Below are positions 36,009 through 44,749 of a stretch of 64,000 bases of DNA, piece after piece. The notes beneath the pieces are model-generated. The model saw nothing but the letters and a program-made list of their open reading frames with translations. It was not told the origin of the DNA and searched no databases. This stretch comes from Streptomyces sp. NBC_01306 (GTDB lineage Bacteria > Actinomycetota > Actinomycetes > Streptomycetales > Streptomycetaceae). The stretch covers positions 3,436,001-3,500,000 of the forward strand of contig NZ_JAPEPC010000001.1 in assembly GCF_026340465.1 (NCBI RefSeq). Direction: 5' to 3'. Every line of letters starts with the position of its first letter. Positions within the stretch are counted from its first letter, which is position 1. The position numbers and the translations under genes are program-made.

Positions 36009-37727
36009 ATGAAAACGAGCGATCGGACCACACGCAGCAACGAGCGGATCCCCCGGCCCACACGCAGAGGGGCGAGGAACGGCGAGAAGAACACTGCCAA
36101 CGACCACGCGAACCACGGGACGACGGGCCACGGAACAACGGGTCATGGGACAACAGGCCACGGACCGCCCCACCGAGGTGGCGCCCACGGCACAGTCCGG
36201 GGAACCAAACGCCGGAAGCGCCAGAAGCGCAGTCGCGCACGGCTCCTGATCGCCATAGCCGTGGCCCTTCTGGTGCTGGCCACCGCGGGCGCCGGGTGGG
36301 TCTACCTCCGGCTGAACGGAAACATCAACTCCTTCAGTTCGGACGGAATCTCCGCCGACCGCCCCGCATCCTCGACCAAGGGCCAGAACGTGCTGGTCAT
36401 CGGCTCGGACTCGCGCACCGGCGGCAACAGCGCCCTGGGCGGCGGCGACAAGAACGACGTGGGCCGCTCCGACACGGCGTTCGTCCTGCACGTCTACGCC
36501 GACCACAAACACGCAATCGCCGTCTCCATCCCCCGCGACACCCTCGTCACCATCCCGTCCTGCAAGCTGCCCGACGGCAGTTGGACCAAGCCGCAGCCCA
36601 ACACGATGTTCAACGCGGCCTACTCCGTCGGCCAGACCCTCAAGGGCAACCCCGCCTGCACCCAGAACACGGTGGAGAAGCTCACCGGTCTGCGCATCGA
36701 CCACACCGTCGTCGTCGACTTCGAGGGCTTCTCGAAACTGACCGGCGTCGTCGGCGGCGTCCAGGTGTGCCTGCCGCAGAACATCTACCAGGGGGATCTC
36801 GACCCGAACCGCACCACCCGCGGCAAGCTCCTCTTCGCCAAGGGCGAGCAGAGCGTGTCCGGACAGAAGGCGCTCGACTACGTACGGATCAGGCACGGAA
36901 TCGGTGACGGCTCCGACATCGGACGGATCAAACGCCAGCAGGCCTTCGTCTCCTCCTTGATCAAGAAGGTGAAGGACGACGGGTTCACGCCCACCAAGCT
37001 GCTGCCCCTCGCCGATGCTGCCACCCACTCGCTGACCGTCGACCCGGGACTCTCGACCGCCGACAAGCTGCTCTCGTTCGTGATGTCGCTGAAGAGCATC
37101 GATCTGCACAACACCAAGTTCGTCACCATCCCCTGGCGGTACCAGGGTGCGCGCGTCGCCATGGTCGAACCGGCCGCGAGCGCCCTCTGGTCCGATCTGC
37201 GGGCCGACCGGACGATCGACGGCAAGGACGCCAGCGGCAAGGACCACAAGAACGGCAAGAGCCCCTCCCCCGCCCCCTCGACGACACCGAGCCCCGCAGG
37301 GCCCGTCTCCGGCGCCGGAATCGCCGTCACCGTCCAGAACGGCACCACCGTCACCGGCCTCGCGGCCCGCGCCGCCCAGACCCTCAGGGACCACGGCTTC
37401 ACCATCGACGGGACGGCGACGGCCGGCACCCAGGACCACACATCCACCGTCATCACCTACGGGCCCGGCCGGCGGAGCGGAGCCGAGACCGTGGCGAGGC
37501 TCTTCGTGGGGGCGACGGTCCAGGAGGCGGACGCCGCCGCCGGTACGCAGAGCGCCGGGATCACCGTGACGCTGGGCCAGGTCTACGCCGACAACCCCTC
37601 AGCAACGCCGAGCAGCGACCCCGCAACGGCGTCCGGAGCGTCCTCCCCCTCTTCGCTGCCCTCCTCCGTGGCATCCGGCGCCCGCTCCGCGGCCGACGGA
37701 CCGTGCAGCAACGTGTCCTACGGATGA
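36009..37727 (+). CDS. LytR-CpsA-Psr (LCP) family cell-wall ligase
   Basis: 572 residues. A basic cytosolic N-terminus includes three GTTGH pentapeptide repeats (15-bp DNA repeats around 36113-36160), then one TM helix (about 78-98). The LCP catalytic domain has NVLVIGSDSRTGG, SDTAFVLHVYADHK, AVSIPRDTLVTIP and DYVRIRHGIGDGSDIGRIKRQ with the conserved Arg/Asp residues. A C-terminal LytR_C domain (about 438-525) and a Ser/Ala tail follow. It transfers wall polymers (teichoic acid or glycan) from lipid carrier to peptidoglycan outside the membrane. ATG 36009 is chosen; upstream in-frame codons overlap the tatA promoter. Confidence 0.9.
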   Translation: MKTSDRTTRSNERIPRPTRRGARNGEKNTANDHANHGTTGHGTTGHGTTGHGPPHRGGAHGTVRGTKRRKRQKRSRARLLIAIAVALLVLATAGAGWVYLRLNGNINSFSSDGISADRPASSTKGQNVLVIGSDSRTGGNSALGGGDKNDVGRSDTAFVLHVYADHKHAIAVSIPRDTLVTIPSCKLPDGSWTKPQPNTMFNAAYSVGQTLKGNPACTQNTVEKLTGLRIDHTVVVDFEGFSKLTGVVGGVQVCLPQNIYQGDLDPNRTTRGKLLFAKGEQSVSGQKALDYVRIRHGIGDGSDIGRIKRQQAFVSSLIKKVKDDGFTPTKLLPLADAATHSLTVDPGLSTADKLLSFVMSLKSIDLHNTKFVTIPWRYQGARVAMVEPAASALWSDLRADRTIDGKDASGKDHKNGKSPSPAPSTTPSPAGPVSGAGIAVTVQNGTTVTGLAARAAQTLRDHGFTIDGTATAGTQDHTSTVITYGPGRRSGAETVARLFVGATVQEADAAAGTQSAGITVTLGQVYADNPSATPSSDPATASGASSPSSLPSSVASGARSAADGPCSNVSYG

Positions 37728-37826
37728 GACACGGCCTGCGGATGAAAGACGTCCCGCGGACGAGCGGCCCAGGCCGCCGGCACGGGGCCCAGCCGGTGAC
37801 GGGCAGCCGACCAGCACCGTGAACCG

Positions 37827-40742
37827 TCAACTCGCGTACGTGCGGCGGCTGTCCTGCCGGCAGCCGTCGTACCGCCGGCCGTCGTACCGGCGCCTGGCCG
37901 TCCCGAGCCCCCATGCGTACAGGCCGAGCACCACCACGAGCAGCGGATAGTAGAGCGCGGGCAGCGCCGCCATGCCCAGCAGCGGCCCCAGCGGCGAGAG
38001 CGGGAGCAGCAGTCCGGCGGTGGCGAGAGCGGCCGCCGCCCAGCGGACCGGACTGGTCCCGCCGCGTTCGGCGGCCCGGCGCCCCGTACGCAGCAGGAGC
38101 ATCACCAGCGACTGGGTCAGCAGGTTCTCCACGAACCAGCCGGAGTGGAACACCGTCTCGCTGTCCGGGCCTCCGGGGCCGTGCACAGCCAGCGCCAGCA
38201 CACCGAACGTCGCGAGGTCGGCGACCGCGTTGAGCGCGCCGAACCCGGTGATGAAGCGGAGGAAGTCCCGGGAGCGCAGGGTGGCGGGGCGGCTCAGCAC
38301 CCCGGGGGCCGGCCGGTCGTAGGCGAACGCGAGCTGCGCCGCGTCGAAGCAGAGGTTCTGCACCAGCACCTGCGCCGGAAGCATCGGCAGGAACGGCAGC
38401 AGCAGACCGGCGGCGAGCATCGCGATGACGTTGCCGAGGTTGGACGAGAGCGTGATGCGCAGATACGTCGCGATGTTGCCGCTGCTGTGGCGTCCGGCCG
38501 TCAGCGCGTGTTCGACGGCCGAGAGGTCCTTCGCGTGCTCGGCGAGCACCACATCCGCGCCCTCCCGCGCCACGTCGACCGCGTCGCGCGGGCAGATCCC
38601 GACATCCGCCGCGTGCAGGGCGGGCAGATCGTTGACCCCGTCACCGAGGAATCCGCAGACGCGGCCGTCGGCCCGGAGCGCGCGGACGATCCGCGCCTTG
38701 TGCTCGGGGGTGCAGCGGGCGAAGACGGCCGTGTCACGTACCGCCGAGGCCAGTTGGCCGTCCGTCAGCGCGTCCACGTCCCTGGCGGTGAGCACGGTCC
38801 CCGGTTCGAGCCCCAGTTCCTGGCAGGCACGGGCAGCGGTACCGGGGTGGTCGCCCGTGACGACCTTCACCGTCACGCCCATCCCGGCGAGCGCGGGCAG
38901 CGCGTCAGCGGCGCTCGGCACCAGCGCGTCGCGCAGGGTCACAAAGCCGCGGAAGCTGAGGCCGCGCTCGTCGGCAGCGGTGTACGCCCGCTTGCGCGCC
39001 GGGCGCTCGGCGGTCGCGACGGCCAGCAGCCGGGCCCCGTTCCGTACGTGCTCGCCGGCCGCCGCGAGCAGCCGCTCCCGCTCCGCCGCGTCGAGCGCGC
39101 ACCGCTCCAGTACGTTCTCGACGGCGCCCTTCACCACGAGGGTGTCGACGCCCAGCCGGCCGGGACGGCGTACGACGGCGGTCGCCATGCGCCGCACCGG
39201 ATCGAACGGCAGCGCGGCGATCCCCTCGTACGGCAGGAACTCCTCGCCGCCGGAGCCTCCGGAACCACTGGAGCCACTGGAGCCACCTGAACCATCTGAA
39301 CCACCGAAGCCACCTGAATCGCCGGAACCACCGGACGCATCGAGCAGCGCCTCGTCGAGCGGGTCGGGGGCGGGCAGGTCGGCCAGTTGGAGGGTCCACC
39401 AGGCATTGACCGCGGCCCAGTGCAGCACGTCGCGGTCGTCCGCGCCGTCCGCGTCCAGCGCCCGGTCGACAACGGGCAGGTCCTGGGTGAGCGTTCCCGT
39501 CTTGTCCAGGCACAGCACATCCACCGCGCCCAGATCGTGCAGCGCCGGCAGCCGTTTGACGATCACCCCGTGGTCGCGGGCGAGCAGGGAGGCGCCGCGC
39601 GTCAGACAGCTCGTGACGATCACCGGGAGCATCTCGGGCGTCAGCCCGACCGCCACCGCGACCGCGAACGGCAGCGTCTCCAGCCCCCGCCCGCGCAGCG
39701 CCGCGTTCGCCATCAGCACCAGCGGCGGAGTGAGCAGCATGAACCGGATCAGGATCCACGAAATACCGTGCACCGACCGGTCGAAGGCGCTCGGCCCGCG
39801 CGGCCCGGCCGCCCCGTGCCCGGCGGCGAACCTCGTCAGCGCCCCCGTCGCCACCACGACGCCGCTGCCGCTGCCCGAGACGACGCTGCTGCCCTGGAAG
39901 CAGAGATGCGCACGGTCGAACCCGGTGTCGCCGGACGCCTGCACGGGGACAGATGCGGGGACAGATGCGGGGACAGAAACAGACACGGGGCCGGACACCG
40001 GGACAGATACGGGGCCGGGCGGGGGGACAGGCAGGCGGCCGGATACGGGAACATCGGCGGCCGACTTGGCGACCGCGGCCGACTCCCCCGTGAGCACCGC
40101 CTGGTTCACGCTCAGACCGACGGCCCGCAGCAGCCGCAGATCGGCGGGCACCAGATCGCCGGGGCCCAGCCGGACCACGTCGCCTGGCACCAGCTGGTCG
40201 ACCGGTACCTCACGGGCCACCGGAGCCGCGTCGTCCGATGAGCGCCGCAGCACCGTCGCCGTACTGGCCACCAGCTCCCGCAGCGCACCCATCGAACGGT
40301 CGGCGCGGTGCTCCCCCGCGGAGCGCAGCGCACAGCTCACCACCACGAGCGCGGTGATCACACAGGCGGTACCCCACGCCGCGACCAGCGACGACACCAC
40401 ACCGAGGCAGAGCAGCACAGCCGTGAAGGGGTCCCGGACGCTGCGCAGGAACCGTACGAACCACGGAACCGGCCGCCGGGCCGGCAGGGTGTTCTCGCCG
40501 AACTGCCGCAGCCGTGCGTCGGCCACCGCGTCCGTCAGCCCGCGCGGGCCGCTGTCCAGGGCGCGCAGCACCTGGAGCGAGGTCAGCGCGCCCAGATCCG
40601 GTACGGCGCCGTCGGCCGCCGGAACGCCGTCCGCCACCCGCACGGCCCGGACGGAGACCCCGGAACCGGGCTCCGGGGCCGCGGCGGCCTCAGGTGCCTG
40701 TCCCACGGAGGTGACCCACCCCGGGAATCCCGCCACCGGCAC
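37827..40742 (-). CDS. mgtA: Magnesium-type P-type ATPase
   Basis: Up to 971 residues, P3B-like. Motifs: TGES in NQAVLTGESAAVAK, phosphorylated Asp in CLDKTGTLTQD, GDHPGTAARACQELGLEPG, and the hinge GDGVNDLPALHAADVGI. Ten TM helices are expected. Two low-complexity insertions are present: a Pro/Val/Ser repeat in the actuator domain (coded near 39950-40030) and a Gly/Ser repeat in the nucleotide domain (near 39245-39330). Mg2+ import is likely from similarity to MgtA/MgtB. The start is uncertain: the GTG at 40742 overlaps the ArsR gene by 53 bases and a later start is possible. Confidence 0.85.
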   Translation of the reverse strand: MPVAGFPGWVTSVGQAPEAAAAPEPGSGVSVRAVRVADGVPAADGAVPDLGALTSLQVLRALDSGPRGLTDAVADARLRQFGENTLPARRPVPWFVRFLRSVRDPFTAVLLCLGVVSSLVAAWGTACVITALVVVSCALRSAGEHRADRSMGALRELVASTATVLRRSSDDAAPVAREVPVDQLVPGDVVRLGPGDLVPADLRLLRAVGLSVNQAVLTGESAAVAKSAADVPVSGRLPVPPPGPVSVPVSGPVSVSVPASVPASVPVQASGDTGFDRAHLCFQGSSVVSGSGSGVVVATGALTRFAAGHGAAGPRGPSAFDRSVHGISWILIRFMLLTPPLVLMANAALRGRGLETLPFAVAVAVGLTPEMLPVIVTSCLTRGASLLARDHGVIVKRLPALHDLGAVDVLCLDKTGTLTQDLPVVDRALDADGADDRDVLHWAAVNAWWTLQLADLPAPDPLDEALLDASGGSGDSGGFGGSDGSGGSSGSSGSGGSGGEEFLPYEGIAALPFDPVRRMATAVVRRPGRLGVDTLVVKGAVENVLERCALDAAERERLLAAAGEHVRNGARLLAVATAERPARKRAYTAADERGLSFRGFVTLRDALVPSAADALPALAGMGVTVKVVTGDHPGTAARACQELGLEPGTVLTARDVDALTDGQLASAVRDTAVFARCTPEHKARIVRALRADGRVCGFLGDGVNDLPALHAADVGICPRDAVDVAREGADVVLAEHAKDLSAVEHALTAGRHSSGNIATYLRITLSSNLGNVIAMLAAGLLLPFLPMLPAQVLVQNLCFDAAQLAFAYDRPAPGVLSRPATLRSRDFLRFITGFGALNAVADLATFGVLALAVHGPGGPDSETVFHSGWFVENLLTQSLVMLLLRTGRRAAERGGTSPVRWAAAALATAGLLLPLSPLGPLLGMAALPALYYPLLVVVLGLYAWGLGTARRRYDGRRYDGCRQDSRRTYAS

Positions 40743-41067
40743 GGTCGGCCAGCTGGCCGACCACGAGCCGTACGACGGTCACGACGTCGGGGTCGTCGAC
40801 GAAGTACACCTGCCGCCGCCCCTCCCGCCGGGAACGCACCAGACCGGCCAGTTTCAGTTTCGTCAGATGCTGGCTCACCGCGGGGAGCGCACCGCCCACC
40901 CGCTCGGCCAGGCCGCTCACATCGCTCTCGCCCTGCGCCAGCGCCCAGACGATGTGCAGCCGCGCCGACGAGGCGAGCAGACCGAACGCGGCGGCCGCTT
41001 CCGCGAGCACCTCGGCGGAAGGATCCGGGAACCTCTCGACGCCTGCCGCCACTTCGCCTTCCCCCAC
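40690..41067 (-). CDS. ArsR family transcriptional regulator
   Basis: 125 residues, winged helix: FGLLASSARLHIVWALAQGE, GGALPAVSQHLTKLKLAGLV and SRREGRRQVYFVDDPDVV. No CXC metal motif of classical ArsR/SmtB is seen, so it may sense something other than thiophilic metals. Start GTG 41067 (AAGGTGG upstream) or GTG 41052. The gene overlaps the P-type ATPase downstream, so it probably regulates that operon. Confidence 0.87.
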   Translation of the reverse strand: MGEGEVAAGVERFPDPSAEVLAEAAAAFGLLASSARLHIVWALAQGESDVSGLAERVGGALPAVSQHLTKLKLAGLVRSRREGRRQVYFVDDPDVVTVVRLVVGQLADRAGGGIPGVGHLRGTGT

Positions 41068-41156
41068 CGCTGGACCACCTTGCGTACCGCACCAGTCTAG
41101 GTCGCGGGGAACCGCAGCATTTGCGTCCGGGCCCCGGCACCACTTAGCTTATCGGT

Positions 41157-41171
41157 ACGAAACTGTTTCGT
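41157..41171. promoter_or_regulatory. TetR operator, perfect palindrome
   Basis: ACGAAACTGTTTCGT, two 7-base arms around one base, ending 26 bases before the tetR start and near the ArsR gene start. Confidence 0.8.
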
Positions 41172-41197
41172 TTTAATAGAGCTTTGCTGGAGTGGGT

Positions 41198-41809
41198 ATG
41201 CCGCAGCCCGAATCCCGAAGAACACGGCTGTCGCCCGAGCGGGAGGCAGAGATCTTCACCGCCACCCTCGACCTGATCCGCGAAGTCGGCTACGAAGCCG
41301 CCCGCCTCGACACCGTGGCGCAGCGCTCCCAGTGCAGCAAGGCCACGCTCTACCGGCGCTGGCAGGGAAAGCCCCGGCTGGTGTCGGAAGCGCTCCGGCA
41401 CGGCAAGCCGTTCACCCTGGCCGGGCTGGACACCGGATCCCTGCGGGGGGATCTGTACGAGATGACCTCCCGCATCGGGAAGGCCAGAAAGGACCACGCC
41501 CTGATGCGCGGCATCGCCCTGGCCGTCCGGCAGGACTCCGCCCTGGCGGACGCGATGCACGAGACGCTGGTGCGGCCCGACCTGGAGGCCGCCCGGGGGA
41601 TCGTGGACCGCGCCATCGCCCGCGGAGAGGTCGACCCGGCGAATCCGGCCCTCGCCTTCTTCCCCCACCTCATCCAAGGTGCGGGCTTCGCCCGGCTGGT
41701 CTTCGACCAGCGCGAGCCCGACGCCGACTACCTGCGCCGCTACGTCGACGCCGTCGCCCTCCCCGTGCTGCTCCGGGAGATCGACAGCAGCGCCACAGAT
41801 ACCTCTTGA
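41198..41809 (+). CDS. TetR family transcriptional regulator
   Basis: 203 residues. Helix-turn-helix near residues 15-60 (LDLIREVGYEAARLDTVAQR, SKATLYRRWQGKPRLVSEAL), then a TetR_C-type helical ligand domain. ATG 41198 with GGAG five bases upstream is preferred to the GTG at 41192. It lies ten bases before the MFS gene with GAGGAG between, so both are one operon that the palindrome at 41157 should repress. Confidence 0.92.
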   Translation: MPQPESRRTRLSPEREAEIFTATLDLIREVGYEAARLDTVAQRSQCSKATLYRRWQGKPRLVSEALRHGKPFTLAGLDTGSLRGDLYEMTSRIGKARKDHALMRGIALAVRQDSALADAMHETLVRPDLEAARGIVDRAIARGEVDPANPALAFFPHLIQGAGFARLVFDQREPDADYLRRYVDAVALPVLLREIDSSATDTS

Positions 41810-41819
41810 GGAGTACCAC

Positions 41820-44177
41820 ATGAGTTCCGCACCCGCCGACGTGGCCGTCGGCACCATATCCCCACCGGCCGCGCCACCAGCCCCATCGGCGTCGCCACCC
41901 CCGGCGCACCGCTGGTGGGCCCTCGTGGTCATCGGCCTCGCGCAGCTGATGGTGGTGCTGGACGCCACCATCGTGAACATCGCACTGCCCTCGGCCCAGC
42001 AGGACCTGGGATTCTCCAACGACGACCGCCAGTGGGTCGTCACCGCCTACTCGCTGGCCTTCGGCAGTCTGCTGCTGCTCGGCGGACGGCTGGCCGACCT
42101 CTTCGGCCGCAAGACCACCCTGCTGATCGGGCTGATCGGTTTCGCCGCCTCCTCCGCGCTGGCCGGAGCCGCGGGCGGCTTCACCATGCTGGTAGTGGGG
42201 CGTGCGCTCCAGGGCGCGTTCGGCGCGATGCTCGCGCCGTCGGCGCTGTCACTGCTGACGACGACCTTCACCGATCCGAAGGAACGCGGCCGCGCCTTCG
42301 GGGTGTTCGGGGCGATCGCCGGATCCGGCGGCGCGGTGGGACTGCTGCTCGGCGGGGTGCTCACCGAGCACCTGAACTGGCGCTGGACGCTGTACGTCAA
42401 CCTCGCCATCGCCGTACTCGCGGTGGCCGGGGCGCTGCTGTTCATCCGGCGGCCCGCACCCGCCCAGCGCCCCAAGCTGGACCTGCTGGGCACCCTGCTG
42501 GTCTCCAGCGGGCTCTTCTGCATCGTCTACGGCTTCTCGAACGCGGAGACGTACGCCTGGAGCGACCCGATGTGCTGGGGCTTCCTGGCGGGCGGTGTCG
42601 TCCTGCTGCTGGGCTTCATCGGCTGGCAGACCAAGGCCGTACACCCGTTGCTGCCGCTGCGGGTCTTCGCCGACCGCAACCGCAGCGCGTCGTATCTGAT
42701 GGTGTTCGCCACCGGCGCCGGAATGTTCGGGATCTTCCTCTTCCTGACCTACTACCTCCAGCAGATCCTGCATTACACACCGGTGAAGACCGGGCTCGCC
42801 TTCCTGCCGATGATCCTGATGCTCATGCTGCTGGCGCAGCTGTCCATCAACCTGCTCATGCCGAAGATCGGCCCCAAGATCATGGTGCCGATCGGCACCC
42901 TGTTCGCCGCGGGCGGCCTGGCCTGGCTGACCAGGATCGACCTGTCCAGCAGTTACAGCGCGGACATCCTGCCGCCGCTGCTGCTGATCGGCGCCGGTAT
43001 CGGCATGGTGATGCCCCCGGCCATGTCGCTGGCGACACTCGGCATCGCACCCGCCGACCAGGGGGTCGCGTCCGCGACCGTCAACACCATGCAGCAGGTG
43101 GGCGGTTCCATCGGCACCGCGCTGTTCTCCACCATGGCGACGACCGCGGCCGGCGACTATGTGAAGGACCACGGCACCTCCAAGCCGGCCCTCGCCGAAG
43201 CCGCCGTGCACAGCTACGCCACCGTCTACTGGTGGGCCGCCGGCCTGTTCGCGATCGCCTTCCTGATCGCGATCTTCCTCTACCGCAAGGGCCGTCCGAT
43301 GGCGGCCGCACCGGCACCCGCAGGCGCGAAGGCCCCCGGGTCCCCGCACTCCCTCGAAAAGGCCGCCGTGACGCCGCAGGACCGGCCGACCGCGGAAATC
43401 CCGGTCGCCGACGTGCCCGCGGGCCCCGCGCAGACGAGCGTGCGGGGACGGGTACTGGGTGAGCACGGCGCTCCGGTGGCGTCGGCGGTGACGCTCATCG
43501 ACCAGACCGGCCGCCAGGTCGCACGGGCCGTACCGGCCCCGGACGGCTCGTACGCCCTGTCCGCCCCGCCCGGCAGGTACGTCCTGGTCGCATCGGCGCC
43601 GGACTGCCGGCCCAGGATCAGCGAACTCGTCGTGGGCACGGAGCCCGTCGACCACAACGTCCAGCTCGCCGGGACCGGCGGACTCTTCGGCACGGTCAGC
43701 GGGGCGTCCGGGCCCATCGAAGGCGCACTGCTCGTCGTGACGGACGCGGAAGGCAGTGTGGTCGACTCCACCATCTCGGCCCCGGACGGCGGCTACCGGC
43801 TGCCCGCGCTGCCCCCGGCCGCGTACACCCTCACCGCAGGGGCTGAGGGCCACCAGCCCTACGCCGCCCTGATCACGGTGACCGGCTCCGCGCCCACCCG
43901 CCACGACGCGGTCCTCACGGCCGCCGCGACGGTACGGGGCACGGTGCTCGGGCCGCAGGGTGCACCGGTGAACGACGCCCTGGTCACCCTGCTCGACGCG
44001 GCTGGCAACGTCGTCGGACGGCACACCACGGGCCCGGACGGCGTCTACACGTTCACGGGTCTCACCGGCCTCGACTACACCGTGATCGCCGCGGGCTACC
44101 CGCCCGCCGCGTCCCAGGTCACCGTCCCCTCCGAGTCCCAGGACGGCTTCGACGTTCTGCTGGGGCACTCGGACTGA
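41820..44177 (+). CDS. MFS drug exporter with C-terminal beta-sandwich repeats
   Basis: 785 residues, about 280 more than typical. Residues 1-500 are a 14-TM DHA2 (EmrB/QacA) exporter: LDATIVNIALPSAQQDLGF (motif D1-like), GGRLADLFGRKTTLL (motif A) and GSGGAVGLLLGGVLTEHLNW (motif C). After TM14 and a linker come three repeats of about 80 residues each (about 540-785) of the carboxypeptidase-regulatory type: RGRVLGEHGAPVASAVTLID, FGTVSGASGPIEGALLVVTD and RGTVLGPQGAPVNDALVTLL, each with a PDGSY/PDGGY/PDGVY turn. By topology these would be cytosolic. ATG 41820 follows GAGGAG. Confidence 0.9.
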   Translation: MSSAPADVAVGTISPPAAPPAPSASPPPAHRWWALVVIGLAQLMVVLDATIVNIALPSAQQDLGFSNDDRQWVVTAYSLAFGSLLLLGGRLADLFGRKTTLLIGLIGFAASSALAGAAGGFTMLVVGRALQGAFGAMLAPSALSLLTTTFTDPKERGRAFGVFGAIAGSGGAVGLLLGGVLTEHLNWRWTLYVNLAIAVLAVAGALLFIRRPAPAQRPKLDLLGTLLVSSGLFCIVYGFSNAETYAWSDPMCWGFLAGGVVLLLGFIGWQTKAVHPLLPLRVFADRNRSASYLMVFATGAGMFGIFLFLTYYLQQILHYTPVKTGLAFLPMILMLMLLAQLSINLLMPKIGPKIMVPIGTLFAAGGLAWLTRIDLSSSYSADILPPLLLIGAGIGMVMPPAMSLATLGIAPADQGVASATVNTMQQVGGSIGTALFSTMATTAAGDYVKDHGTSKPALAEAAVHSYATVYWWAAGLFAIAFLIAIFLYRKGRPMAAAPAPAGAKAPGSPHSLEKAAVTPQDRPTAEIPVADVPAGPAQTSVRGRVLGEHGAPVASAVTLIDQTGRQVARAVPAPDGSYALSAPPGRYVLVASAPDCRPRISELVVGTEPVDHNVQLAGTGGLFGTVSGASGPIEGALLVVTDAEGSVVDSTISAPDGGYRLPALPPAAYTLTAGAEGHQPYAALITVTGSAPTRHDAVLTAAATVRGTVLGPQGAPVNDALVTLLDAAGNVVGRHTTGPDGVYTFTGLTGLDYTVIAAGYPPAASQVTVPSESQDGFDVLLGHSD

Positions 44178-44185
44178 CCCGGAAT

Positions 44186-44222
44186 CCGGGGCGGCGGCAC
44201 GGCCTCCGAGCCGCCGCCCCGG
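44186..44222 (+). terminator. Terminator hairpin after the MFS gene
   Basis: A 12-bp arm CCGGGGCGGCGG (44186-44197) pairs with CCGCCGCCCCGG (44211-44222). It lies nine bases after the stop. Confidence 0.8.
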
Positions 44223-44270
44223 CCATCGGCCATCGGCCGTCATTCCTGAGACATATGACATGCGAAAAGC

Positions 44271-44308
44271 GGAACGGCCCGCATCATGATCATGATGCGG
44301 GCCGTTCC
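44271..44308 (-). terminator. Perfect 38-bp palindrome behind tRNA-Leu
   Basis: Two uninterrupted 19-base arms (left arm GGAACGGCCCGCATCATGA). Read on the minus strand, after the tRNA gene, it is followed by GCTTTT, so it is an intrinsic terminator, possibly acting both ways. Confidence 0.8.
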
Positions 44309-44345
44309 GTTGGTGATACTGAACACCTTCACCGGTGTCCGATGA

Positions 44346-44431
44346 TGGTGCGCGAGGGGGGATTTGAACCCCCACGTCCCTAAGGACACTGGCACCTGAA
44401 GCCAGCGCGTCTGCCGTTCCGCCACTCGCGC
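44346..44431 (-). tRNA. tRNA-Leu (anticodon CAG)
   Basis: Acceptor arms GCGCGAG (44425-44431) and CTCGCGC (44350-44356, minus strand) pair fully. The anticodon stem CTGGC/GCCAG encloses TTCAGGT, anticodon CAG for CUG codons. The long variable arm and T arm GGGGG-TTCAAAT-CCCCC fit a class II tRNA. The discriminator A and an encoded CCA (44346-44348) end it. Length 86 nt. Confidence 0.95.
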
Positions 44432-44652
44432 AAGTGGTGTATCCGAGGCTCTCTCACTGGTTTGTGCGAGCGCCTGGCGACATCCGGAAGATTAGCACGC
44501 TGGACAGGGTGGATTCACATCCGTTCTCCGGGGGAGACGACCGGCGCCCCACCCGTGGAACGAGTCCCCTCTCCCCCCACTCCTCCTCAGTGCGCGCCGA
44601 GTGCGGGACACTGTTCGGGGGCCACCTCTACGATCCGTGTGAGAGGTGACAC

Positions 44653-44661
44653 TTATCCACA
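44653..44661. promoter_or_regulatory. DnaA box
   Basis: Perfect TTATCCACA in the promoter region of fhaA, 89 bases upstream of its start. Confidence 0.5.
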
Positions 44662-44749
44662 GGGGAGACAAGGGGAACCAGCCGATTTCCCCGTGCGTGG
44701 ATACGATCAGTAAGCAGTACCAGGACGACAACGTCGGAGGAGGTGCCTC

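Noticed and set aside
42249..44375. 708-codon open frame antisense to the MFS gene
   Set aside because: High-G+C shadow frame: no ribosome site, Arg/Gly/His-rich composition, and it runs through the terminator hairpins.
44346..44431. tRNA-associated integrated element
   Set aside because: No integrase, no duplicated tRNA end and only core genes on both sides.
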